Positions 8,138 through 14,544 of a stretch of 24,246 nucleotides of DNA are shown in pieces. The stretch is from a virus. The DNA lies in IMG/VR virus record IMGVR_UViG_3300013126_000241, positions 1 to 24,246 of that record; one strand, given 5' to 3'. The notes below the pieces were generated by a model. The model did not search any database, was not told the DNA's origin, and was given only the letters and a program-made list of their open reading frames with translations. The translations under genes and the position numbers were made by a program. The stretch's first letter is position 1. The number at the start of each line of letters is the position of its first letter.

Positions 8138-8167
8138 AAGAAGGTATATTTTGTACCTTCTTTCTTC
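8138..8167 (+). terminator. Rho-independent terminator
   Basis: A 9-bp perfect stem AAGAAGGTA (8138-8146) / TACCTTCTT (8154-8162) with a 7-base loop is followed by a pyrimidine/T-rich run. It closes the late unit that holds the ferritin and micro-genes and directly abuts the polymerase promoter. Confidence 0.8.
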
Positions 8168-8196
8168 TTGACATTTAACTCAAAATTTATTATAAT
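8168..8196 (+). promoter_or_regulatory. Sigma70 promoter of the DNA polymerase gene, perfect consensus
   Basis: TTGACA (8168-8173), a 17-base spacer and TATAAT (8191-8196) form a perfect sigma70 promoter. A start near 8203 gives a leader of about 69 bases that contains the inverted repeat at 8223-8257. The host polymerase would read it from the start of infection. Confidence 0.85.
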
Positions 8197-8222
8197 CTTT
8201 TTGTGATAGAAATAAATTAAAA

Positions 8223-8257
8223 GATTGTCTAGCTATTCTATCTACGTGAGGACAATC
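8223..8257 (+). promoter_or_regulatory. Stem-loop in polymerase leader, possible translational operator
   Basis: A 7-bp perfect inverted repeat GATTGTC (8223-8229) / GACAATC (8251-8257) encloses 21 bases and ends just before the AAAAAGGA ribosome binding site. T4 gp43 represses its own mRNA by binding a leader hairpin over the ribosome binding site; this could be the counterpart, though stem and loop sizes differ from T4. Confidence 0.4.
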
Positions 8258-8271
8258 CAAAAAGGAATAAA

Positions 8272-10782
8272 ATGAAAACACTTGTAAATGCCTACCAGTA
8301 TGACTCCAACCGAATTAAACACATCTACCTAGAAGACGGAATCCCAAAAACAGAAATTGTAGCGTACAAACCATTTCTTGGTCTACATGCCATGAAAGCT
8401 GAAGAAAGCCAATGGACTGACATTCACGGTAAGAAAGTCAAAGTAAAAGTTTTTGACTCTATTATGGATATGAAAGCTTGGAAAAAAGAAAACGAAAACT
8501 ACTTTGAAATTCTGGGTGATATTGCTCCACATCTTCAGTTCATGGCTACACGGTACAGAACAGATATTCCTTTTCAAACAGAAGGTCTTTGTATATGGAA
8601 TATAGATCTGGAGTGTACTCGGGATGTGACTGACGCTACTCAAACTGCTGGATTTCCAACTCCAGGTGCTGCTAAATTTCCAATCACTGCTATAACAATC
8701 CAAGACATGGTTAAGAACGAATATTATGTACTTGGGTATAAAGATGATTACACACCTAAAAACAAAAATGTTACTTATTTTAAATGTGAAAACGAACAGG
8801 ACTTGTTGAACAAGTATATTGATATGTTCAACAAAGCAGAAGTTCATATTCTTACTGGTTTTAACATTGTAAGTTTTGACGTTCCTTATATCGTGAACAG
8901 AGTAAACAGAATTCTTGGTCCAGAAGCTGTAAAAAGAATGTCCTTGGATAGAGTTGTGAAACAAAAAAACTTCACAAATGATTTTGGTCAGGAAGACACA
9001 ACATATCTTCTACAGGGAACTATTATTTGGGACTTTCAACAACTGTACAGGAAATATATCGGTGAGCCTAGAGAATCGTGGTCTTTGAATTTTATATCAC
9101 AGTATGAACTTGGACAGGAAAAGATATCTTATAGTGATGAATATGAGTCACTTGAAAACTTGTATTATGAGAATTATGAACTTTTCTTGACATATAATAT
9201 ACAAGACGTCGAACTCGTTTACAACTTGAATAACAAATTTAGGTTTATTGAATTAGCTCTATCGATTGTTCATAAGGCCAAATGTTCCCCTGAATCTATT
9301 TTTGGAACGGTTCAGCCTTGGGACTGTATCTACTATAGTGAACTTCTAGATGTTAAGAAACTTTGCCCAGCTAATAAAAACCATGTTAAGGAAGAATTTA
9401 TAGGTGGATATGTTAAAGATCCTACTCCGGGATTTTATAAATGGTTAAAAGTTTTTGATATTGTATCCAGTTACCCAAACCAGATTAGGTCGTCGAATTT
9501 GAGTTCAGAGACTATTATTAATGACAATGAACTTCCTCCAGAACTGGTAAGGATAAAGAAACAATTTGGAAGTATAGAGGCTTGTATTGACGTTGATAGT
9601 TTGGATGAAATACAACCTATTTTGGAAAAGTATTGTGTAACATTTACTTCTAATGGATACTTCTTTAGAAATGACATAGAAGGATTTATTCCAAAAATAT
9701 ATTCCAAACTGTTTATGGAACGTGTTCAGAAGAAGAAGGACCTAAAAAAAGCTAAAGCTGATGGAAATACTGAATTAGCTAGACAACTTGATCTTGTTCA
9801 GTACGCTCTTAAAATTCTACTTAACTCAGGTTATGGAGCTATAGCTAACCCTCACTCTAGATATTTTGACATTAGGATTGCCGAGGCTATAACAAGTAAT
9901 GGTCAGCTTTGTGTTCGTGGTATTGATAATTATATTGAACAAAAAAAGTCTATAAAAACAATATATTGCGATACCGATAGCGTTTTCCTAAACCTGGAAC
10001 CTTTAATAGAAAAAAGATATAATGGTAAAATACCAGATAATAAAACTGTATTGGATTTTATTCTTAAGTTATCTGAACAGATTATAGAACCTTGTATTAA
10101 CGAATTTCTTGATAAGTTAAGAAAAAACTTAAACATGCAACAGTTGACTATTAGAATGGAAGCTGAATGTGTTGCTACTTCTACAATTTTCGTAGCCAAG
10201 AAGCGTTACATTATGAACAAGATTTGGGATGAAGGAACCTTCTACCTAGAGAACCCCAAACAGAAAGTTCGTGGTGTAGAAATTGTTAGAACTTCAACTC
10301 CACAATGGTGTCGTGATAAATTGAAAAAAGCTGTACAGTATATTTTTGAAACTGAATCTAATGATAAGGTTATTGAGTTTATTGAACAATGCCGTAAGGA
10401 ATTTTATACTCTTCCATTTGAAACTGTTGCGTTCCCACGTGGAGTTCAGTTTTCTAGTTACACGTTGGAGTCTAAAGGGTTGCCAATTCATGTTCGCTCT
10501 GCGTTTGTTTACAATAAACTGCTACGGGAGTTGAATCTTACAACCAAGTATCCATTGATTAATACAGGGGATAAAATAAAGTTTTGTTTGATTAAAGAAC
10601 CCAATAAAGTGAAATCCAATGTTGTTGGTATTTCAAACAAGTTTCCTGAAGAGATGAGTTTCTTGAAAATAGATTATCCATTACAGTTTCAGAAAGCGTT
10701 TTTGGATCCGTTAAAAAATATTATTGAGTCTATGGACTGGGAAATTGAACGGAAAGCTTCTTTGGATGATTTCTTTAGTTGA
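8272..10782 (+). CDS. 43: Family B DNA polymerase (T4 gp43-like), replicative
   Basis: The 836-residue enzyme (T4 gp43: 898) should copy the phage genome with 3'-5' proofreading. Exonuclease motifs: Exo I NIDLE with D112 and E114, the same numbers as in T4; Exo II TGFNIVSFDVPY with D203; Exo III YNIQDVE with D312. A GGYVKDPTPG linker precedes the polymerase domain. Motif A is FDIVSSYPN (D396), motif B KILLNSGYG (K514) and motif C YCDTDSV (D567, D569), so all catalytic carboxylates are present. Two active-site positions differ from the usual SLYPS and NSLYG (see findings). The C-terminus KASLDDFFS resembles the sliding-clamp binding tail of T4 gp43. AAAAAGGA precedes the ATG. It is transcribed from the perfect sigma70 promoter at 8168. 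Confidence 0.97.
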   Translation: MKTLVNAYQYDSNRIKHIYLEDGIPKTEIVAYKPFLGLHAMKAEESQWTDIHGKKVKVKVFDSIMDMKAWKKENENYFEILGDIAPHLQFMATRYRTDIPFQTEGLCIWNIDLECTRDVTDATQTAGFPTPGAAKFPITAITIQDMVKNEYYVLGYKDDYTPKNKNVTYFKCENEQDLLNKYIDMFNKAEVHILTGFNIVSFDVPYIVNRVNRILGPEAVKRMSLDRVVKQKNFTNDFGQEDTTYLLQGTIIWDFQQLYRKYIGEPRESWSLNFISQYELGQEKISYSDEYESLENLYYENYELFLTYNIQDVELVYNLNNKFRFIELALSIVHKAKCSPESIFGTVQPWDCIYYSELLDVKKLCPANKNHVKEEFIGGYVKDPTPGFYKWLKVFDIVSSYPNQIRSSNLSSETIINDNELPPELVRIKKQFGSIEACIDVDSLDEIQPILEKYCVTFTSNGYFFRNDIEGFIPKIYSKLFMERVQKKKDLKKAKADGNTELARQLDLVQYALKILLNSGYGAIANPHSRYFDIRIAEAITSNGQLCVRGIDNYIEQKKSIKTIYCDTDSVFLNLEPLIEKRYNGKIPDNKTVLDFILKLSEQIIEPCINEFLDKLRKNLNMQQLTIRMEAECVATSTIFVAKKRYIMNKIWDEGTFYLENPKQKVRGVEIVRTSTPQWCRDKLKKAVQYIFETESNDKVIEFIEQCRKEFYTLPFETVAFPRGVQFSSYTLESKGLPIHVRSAFVYNKLLRELNLTTKYPLINTGDKIKFCLIKEPNKVKSNVVGISNKFPEEMSFLKIDYPLQFQKAFLDPLKNIIESMDWEIERKASLDDFFS

Positions 10783-10807
10783 CCTTTTGTTTAAATTTTT
10801 GTATAAT
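10779..10807 (+). promoter_or_regulatory. Sigma70 promoter, near-perfect
   Basis: TTGACC (10779-10784), a 17-base spacer and TATAAT (10802-10807). The -35 overlaps the polymerase stop codon. The start would fall near 10814, giving a leader of about 13 bases with GAGG before the ATG at 10827. Confidence 0.8.
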
Positions 10808-10826
10808 AGAAATATGAGGTATAAGT

Positions 10827-11246
10827 ATGGATAATTTTGAAGTAGTTTTAAAAATGTTAAAAGAAGGTGTTGATTATTTTGAAGCTATTGAATTAATTAA
10901 AGAAGAAGCAGCAACAGTTGCTAGGGTGGAAAATTATCAGCTAATGATATATCCAGAACCATTAGGTAATCCATCATTTCATGTTAAGTATAAAGATGAA
11001 TGGGAAGTAGTATTAGAAATGTTCACATTCAAAATTTTAGAATCTAAACATGGTAAATTTAAAAAAGGAAACAAATTACCTAAAAAGATTGTTGATGATA
11101 TATATGCTATTATTTTACAAAAGAAAAATATCGGTGTTATAACTTGGAAATATATGTTACAGACATGGAATGATAATAATCCAAAATATCCAGTTGATTT
11201 AAAGAAGAATATACCAAAAAACAAATTATACAATTATTTACACTAA
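10827..11246 (+). CDS. Hypothetical protein, 139 residues
   Basis: Not recognised with certainty. The ATG follows TGAGGTATAAGT. The first 35 residues are acidic and helical (MDNFEVVLKMLKEGVDYFEA, then IELIKEE). Then comes a beta segment (YQLMIYPEPLGNPSFHVKYK), the stretch FKKGNKLPKKIVDDIYA and a Trp-containing helix WKYMLQTWNDNNPKYPVD. The PEP-G-PSFHVxYK pattern reminds me of small DUF4160-like proteins, but that is only resemblance. There is no signal peptide or membrane segment, so it is cytoplasmic. It has its own sigma70 promoter, so expression is probably early. Near its 3' end lies an A AAA AAC heptamer that could join it to the following frame. Confidence 0.85.
   Translation: MDNFEVVLKMLKEGVDYFEAIELIKEEAATVARVENYQLMIYPEPLGNPSFHVKYKDEWEVVLEMFTFKILESKHGKFKKGNKLPKKIVDDIYAIILQKKNIGVITWKYMLQTWNDNNPKYPVDLKKNIPKNKLYNYLH
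11216..11222 (+). other. Candidate -1 frameshift heptamer A AAA AAC
   Basis: Six A and a C fall in the right phase for the gene at 10827 (codons AAA, AAC). A -1 slip would enter the frame that runs open to 11530 and make a 235-residue fusion. An 8-bp inverted repeat ACAAATTA (11221-11228) / TAATTTGT (11244-11251) follows but overlaps the heptamer, unlike a classic stimulator. Weak evidence. Confidence 0.3.
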
Positions 11247-11326
11247 TTTGTAACTATAATGGTAATTTTCAATCTCAAACAAAATACGATATAGCTATAG
11301 TAACTGTTTCTGATGAACCAAAAATT

Positions 11327-11533
11327 TTGTTTGGAGAACTTCCAGATGATATTTTCAAAGAACTTTGTCTTTGGTTAAAGAAATGGAAAACTACATATGA
11401 AGATATGTGGTGTTGGAATATATGCCAAGGAACGTTTATGGATAAATTAGAAGAGGATATGGAAAAATTATTCAAAAAGGAGGACTCATTCCCATGCAAA
11501 TTAAACAAATTTCGCACTGGGATCTTTAGCTAG
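11327..11533 (+). CDS. ORF with unresolved start, unknown function
   Basis: The frame is open from 11198 to a TAG at 11531-11533, but has no ATG before about 11405. The start given is a TTG without a ribosome binding site, 68 residues to the stop. The upstream translated frame also looks protein-like (SQTKYDIAIVTVSDEPKILF), so the real protein probably begins earlier, by a non-ATG start, after a frameshift mutation, or by -1 frameshifting from the gene at 10827. The body is acidic and Trp-rich (IFKELCLWLKKWKTTYEDMW, then EEDMEKLFKKE). It overlaps the DHH gene by 40 bases and its stop lies inside the recoding-like site there. It may be a decayed gene. Confidence 0.4.
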   Translation: MFGELPDDIFKELCLWLKKWKTTYEDMWCWNICQGTFMDKLEEDMEKLFKKEDSFPCKLNKFRTGIFS

Positions 11534-12429
11534 ACGGATCCATTAGTATAATAAATGTTAAATCAGCTTTTCCAAACGCAGAGTTTTCTTGGAAGGCTTC
11601 TGGCTATGGCAAAATTGAGAAGATGATTCATGAAACAGGATCTGATTTTGATCTTCTTTTTGTTACCGATCTAAATTACACAGAAGAACAACTTCGACTT
11701 CTTGGCACCTTAAAAAGACCAGGAAACAAGATTGTGTATCTAGATCACCATAATTACACCTATGATCTCGCTAGTGTTTGTGATGAACTAGGAATAATAC
11801 ATAGACAAACTAAAGACCGATGTGGTTGCATGATAACATATGAATTTCTAAAGCAGAAAAACATAGGGCATCTACAACAGCTCAACATAGTTACTGATAT
11901 CTATGACCGTTGGCAAAAACAAGAACCAGAGTTTTTCGAACAAGCTATTCCTTTGAATGATCTATTCTGGGAATACTCTATGTACAAGTTTATTGATAAA
12001 TTCAAAGATGGTTATAAGTTAGACTCCGAAGATAAAAAAGTTATAACAAGGAAAGCTGAAGAACGTAAGACATTTATAAACACAACTCTTAAGAATCATT
12101 CTATGATTGATGAAGATCTTAAAATTCTTATCACTATGAATGCAAACACTAACTTCCTCAACGACTTTACTTTGTATATGCCAGGTTATAATGTTTATGT
12201 TTTGCTTGCTAATTCAGAGAATAACAGTTTCCAGTTTTCAATTCGGATTAGTGATTTATGTGACTTGACAATACAAGAGTTTTATAGTACAATACAAAAT
12301 AAGGTTGATTGGAAACTTCAATGTGGTGGTCATGAGAAATCTGGCGGTGTTACTATTCCTCAAGACAAACTAGAAGTTTTTATGGATGCTATCTATTCTA
12401 CATTATCAGAAAGGGGTACGGATGGTTGA
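11494..12429 (+). CDS. DHH-family phosphoesterase with in-frame TAG in motif I
   Basis: The ATG at 11494 follows a strong AAGGAGGA (11477-11484). Translation gives MQIKQISHWDL, TAG (11527-11529), then LDGSISIINVKSAFPNAEFS. Removing six bases at the TAG gives HWDLDGSIS, the H-x-D-x-DG metal motif of the DHH family. All other motifs are intact: TDL (D at 11668), DHH at 11743-11751, VTDIYD near 11893 and the CGGHEKSGGV DHHA1 motif near 12322. Such enzymes use Mn2+ to cleave nucleic acid ends, short oligonucleotides or cyclic dinucleotides; substrate here unknown. If the TAG stops translation, the next in-frame ATG is 11623, which lacks motif I and any spaced ribosome binding site. The gene ends overlapping gp33. 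Whether the protein is active depends on the TAG. Confidence 0.8.
11520..11541 (+). other. Possible 6-base translational bypass site CTT TAG CTA
   Basis: GGATC (11520-11524) and GATCC (11537-11541) form a 5-bp hairpin whose 12-base loop holds most of CTT TAG CTA. The two flanking codons are both Leu and sit six bases apart. In T4 gene 60 a bypass take-off codon and its UAG also lie in a small hairpin. A simple amber insertion is the alternative. Confidence 0.35.
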
Positions 12430-12640
12430 ATCATTAACAATGGAGATTGAGAAATTAGCAAAGGATTATGGGTCGTATGTAGATGCTATTGTAGAATTTG
12501 CTAAAGAACACCAAGTTGATCCAGAAGATATTCTTGAGATGGTTGGTGAAAATGTGTATCAAAAAACAAGTCAAGAGTTTATTGACAAGAATTGTGTTAA
12601 GGGTGTTAAGAACGAATCTAGTTTGTCCGATTTCTTCTAG
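12422..12640 (+). CDS. 33: Late-transcription co-activator (T4 gp33-like)
   Basis: The 72-residue product starts at the ATG that overlaps the DHH stop (ATGGTTGA), with AAAGGGG six bases upstream; an ATG at 12386 lies deep in the DHH gene without support. The sequence fits the gp33-type co-activator fold: IEKLAKDYGSYVDAIVEFAK, then EHQVDPEDILEMV, a short helix and a C-terminal ESSLSDFF. T4 gp33 uses a short C-terminal motif to bind the sliding clamp and its body to bind the beta flap of host RNA polymerase, which links late transcription to replication. The tail here closely resembles the KASLDDFFS end of the polymerase. Position right before gp32 recalls T4, where genes 33, 59 and 32 are neighbours. 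Assigned from pattern and context, not a search. Confidence 0.7.
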   Translation: MVESLTMEIEKLAKDYGSYVDAIVEFAKEHQVDPEDILEMVGENVYQKTSQEFIDKNCVKGVKNESSLSDFF

Positions 12641-12641
12641 A

Positions 12642-12649
12642 CATAAATA
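12642..12649 (+). promoter_or_regulatory. Late promoter-like box CATAAATA
   Basis: CATAAATA directly follows the gp33 stop and lies about 135 bases before the gp32 start. One mismatch to TATAAATA. It would give gp32 a long structured leader. Confidence 0.4.
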
Positions 12650-12672
12650 AGTTATAACATTTATTTTTCACC

Positions 12673-12765
12673 CTACCTGTTTGGGTAGCGGTATATCAAA
12701 CTCACTTAAATGTGAGTAATCTAATTAAACCCCTACGGTTAAGTAGTGGGAACTCCGTTTGGAGT
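12673..12765 (+). promoter_or_regulatory. gp32 leader with four stem-loops, possible autogenous operator
   Basis: Four hairpins lie in a row before the ribosome binding site: CTACC/GGTAG (12673-12688); ACTCAC/GTGAGT (12700-12717); CCC-CTAC/GTAG-T-GGG with one bulge (12730-12750); ACTCC/GGAGT with a GTTT loop (12752-12765). The region is non-coding if gp32 starts at 12784. T4 gp32 represses its own mRNA from a leader pseudoknot; this may be the equivalent. Hairpins 2 and 4 share ACTC/GAGT arms, so alternative pairing is possible. Confidence 0.5.
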
Positions 12766-12783
12766 AGAAAGAAGAGGCAGTAT

Positions 12784-13686
12784 ATGGCAGGTTTTCGTTT
12801 CGATTGGGGGAAGGTCCGCGAGGAAATCCAGAAAGAAGATTCAAAGAAAAAAACATTTGAAAAAGACACACGGTTTTGGAATCCAAACAAAAAAGCAACA
12901 AACGATTTGTACATCATCCGTTTCCTTCCTGATACTGAAGGAAATCCATTCACAAAGATTTATTCACACTCATTTGATTATCAACTAAACGGTCAAAAGA
13001 AATACTGGATTAAGAATTGTATTAATACTTTTGGTTACGACAAAGATTGCCCTATCTGTAAAAAGAATATGGAGCTTTGGAATTCTGCTTTTGAATCAGA
13101 TAAAGCAATAGCTTCAAAGCGTAAACGTAAATTGGAGTATACTTCTAACATTCTTGTTATTAAGGATCCGAACAATCCAGATAATGAAGGAAAAGTATTC
13201 CTCTACAAATATGGGGCTAAAATTTATGAGAAGATCAAAGCTCTCATGTTCCCAACTGAAAGTGATCTTGAAGATCCAGACTTTGTACAGTTTGTTCCTT
13301 TTGACCTTTACGAAGGTGCAGATTTCAAACTCAAAGTAAAACAGCAGGGTGAATTTCCTTTTTATGGCGACTCCTCATTTGCTGGGCAGAAACCACTTGG
13401 GAATGATAAAAAGATTGATGAGGTTATGGGAATGACCTACAAACTTTCCGAATTCACAAATGAAGACCAGTTCCCAACTAATGCTGAAACAATTAAAGCT
13501 CTGGGCTCAATTCTTGGTCTTGACACAACTAAAGATGCTCCAGCTCCTAAAACTAAAAAAGAAGCTAAAGTAGTTGTGGAAGAAGCTGAAGATATTGAAG
13601 AAATTACTGAAGCAACAACTTTTACAGAAGAAACATCAGAAGAGAATATTGATTCCGATCTTGATTTCTTTAACTCACTAAAATAA
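12784..13686 (+). CDS. 32: Single-stranded DNA-binding protein (T4 gp32-like)
   Basis: The 300-residue protein (T4 gp32: 301) coats single-stranded DNA at the replication fork and in recombination. The zinc ligands are present in the T4 order: H62, C79, C89 and C92 (YSHSFDY ... KNC ... DCPIC; T4 uses H64, C77, C87, C90). The core matches T4 in blocks such as NILVIKDPNNPDNEGKVF and ADFKLKVKQQGEFP. The tail from about residue 260 is strongly acidic and ends DSDLDFFNSLK; in gp32 this tail recruits partner proteins. The start is the ATG after AAGAGGCAGTAT; an upstream in-frame ATG at 12712 lies in a leader hairpin, has no ribosome binding site and would add 24 basic residues. The leader suggests autoregulation. 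Confidence 0.95.
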   Translation: MAGFRFDWGKVREEIQKEDSKKKTFEKDTRFWNPNKKATNDLYIIRFLPDTEGNPFTKIYSHSFDYQLNGQKKYWIKNCINTFGYDKDCPICKKNMELWNSAFESDKAIASKRKRKLEYTSNILVIKDPNNPDNEGKVFLYKYGAKIYEKIKALMFPTESDLEDPDFVQFVPFDLYEGADFKLKVKQQGEFPFYGDSSFAGQKPLGNDKKIDEVMGMTYKLSEFTNEDQFPTNAETIKALGSILGLDTTKDAPAPKTKKEAKVVVEEAEDIEEITEATTFTEETSEENIDSDLDFFNSLK

Positions 13687-13700
13687 CGAAAGGCTAACTA

Positions 13701-14066
13701 ATGAACGAAGAACGATTGAAAGAATTAACTACAAAACTAGATGAATTTTTGAATACTTTCCTTGGAACAGATCAACAGTTTGTTTGGTATGATGCTGAAG
13801 ATGGAAGTCTTAATAGTGAGTTTTTTGGTGTATCTATTGAAACTAACGAAGAAAATGAACAAATGGCTGTAATTTCTTTTAATGACGGTCAAGCAACTTC
13901 AATCCTTATTAAAATGTCAGAGACTGTTATTGACTTGATTGAAGAATATATAGAGTTACCATGTTACATTGATATTTGTCATTACCTCAAAGTAAACAAA
14001 GAAGGTCAAGTAACAGAAGTTCTATTTGAGAACGAATATACAAAAGGCTTTAAAAAAAGCAAATAG
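13701..14066 (+). CDS. Hypothetical acidic protein, 121 residues
   Basis: Not recognised. The ATG follows AAAGGCTAACTA, 14 bases after the gp32 stop, and a strong terminator begins 11 bases after its stop, so it is the last gene of the gp33-gp32 unit. The product is acidic and probably alpha/beta: an N-terminal helix (EERLKELTTKLDEFLNTFLG), a beta meander (QQFVWYDAEDGSLNSEFFGV, then MAVISFNDGQ), a helix SETVIDLIEEYIEL and a basic end KGFKKSK. No signal peptide or membrane segment. Position suggests a role in replication or recombination, but nothing in the sequence proves it. Confidence 0.85.
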   Translation: MNEERLKELTTKLDEFLNTFLGTDQQFVWYDAEDGSLNSEFFGVSIETNEENEQMAVISFNDGQATSILIKMSETVIDLIEEYIELPCYIDICHYLKVNKEGQVTEVLFENEYTKGFKKSK

Positions 14067-14077
14067 AATACACAAAC

Positions 14078-14114
14078 AAGAAAAAGACTAGAACAAAAAT
14101 CTAGTCTTTTTCTT
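14078..14114 (+). terminator. Strong Rho-independent terminator, bidirectional-looking
   Basis: A 15-bp perfect stem (14078-14092 / 14100-14114; core AGACTAGA / TCTAGTCT) with a 7-base A-rich loop. The A-rich left arm and T-rich right arm give T runs on both strands. It separates the replication unit from the baseplate unit. Confidence 0.92.
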
Positions 14115-14127
14115 TGACTTTTTCATC

Positions 14128-14135
14128 AATAAATA
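14128..14135 (+). promoter_or_regulatory. Late promoter-like box AATAAATA
   Basis: AATAAATA lies 13 bases after the terminator and 17 bases before the gp25 ATG. One mismatch to TATAAATA, same variant as at 6632. The leader would be only about ten bases, just enough for the GAGGTG ribosome binding site. Confidence 0.5.
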
Positions 14136-14152
14136 GTTTAGAGGTGAAATAT

Positions 14153-14542
14153 ATGGCAACTGAAGTATTCTATTTAGATATTTCAAAAATTGGAAGAGAT
14201 TTTACTGGTAAGAAAGATGTGGCTCTATTAACAAACGAAAGAGCTATATCGGAATCAGTTTTAAATATTCTTAACACGAACACAGGTGAAAGGATTATGA
14301 ATCCAACTTTTGGAATTAATTTGGATAAGTATCTTTTTGAACCTTTAGATCCAATTACTGCGAGTTTTTTAAGGGATGAAATTGAGTATGGATTAACAAA
14401 GTTTGAACCTAGAATAGAAAACATTAAGGTTATTGTAACACCAGATGAAGATACTCAATCATATAACGTAGAATTGTCGTATACCATAAAAGTTTTATCT
14501 ACCCAACAAAATCTAGAATTTCAACTGAATAAAGTGAGATAA
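14153..14542 (+). CDS. 25: Baseplate wedge subunit (T4 gp25-like)
   Basis: The 129-residue protein (T4 gp25: 132) starts at the ATG after GAGGTGAAATAT; an upstream in-frame ATG at 14114 lies in the terminator and is rejected. It carries the gp25/lysozyme-like fold signature: NTGERIMNPTFGINLDKYLF, then EPLDPITASFLRDEIEYGL and FEPRIENIKVIV. In contractile tails and related machines gp25 joins the baseplate wedge to the sheath base and starts sheath growth. It is the first gene of the baseplate cluster 25-6-7-8 and is followed two bases later by gp6. Confidence 0.92.
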   Translation: MATEVFYLDISKIGRDFTGKKDVALLTNERAISESVLNILNTNTGERIMNPTFGINLDKYLFEPLDPITASFLRDEIEYGLTKFEPRIENIKVIVTPDEDTQSYNVELSYTIKVLSTQQNLEFQLNKVR

Positions 14543-14544
14543 TT

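Noticed and set aside
8383-8964. Minus-strand open frame of 193 codons in the polymerase gene
   Set aside because: It is the shadow of a clear polymerase frame; the translation is rich in F, S, I and H as expected for antisense of a coding frame, with no ribosome binding site.
11527-11529. TAG read as an amino acid by a recoded genetic code
   Set aside because: TAG is used as the normal stop of several other genes here (ends at 6522, 7750, 12640 and 14066), with no read-through homology after them.
12712-12783. Longer gp32 start at 12712
   Set aside because: The ATG lies in a leader hairpin, has no ribosome binding site and would add 24 basic residues not seen in gp32; the ATG at 12784 has AAGAGG and gives the family length.
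14114-14152. Longer gp25 start at 14114
   Set aside because: It lies at the edge of the terminator and upstream of the late box; the ATG at 14153 has GAGGTG and gives the family length.
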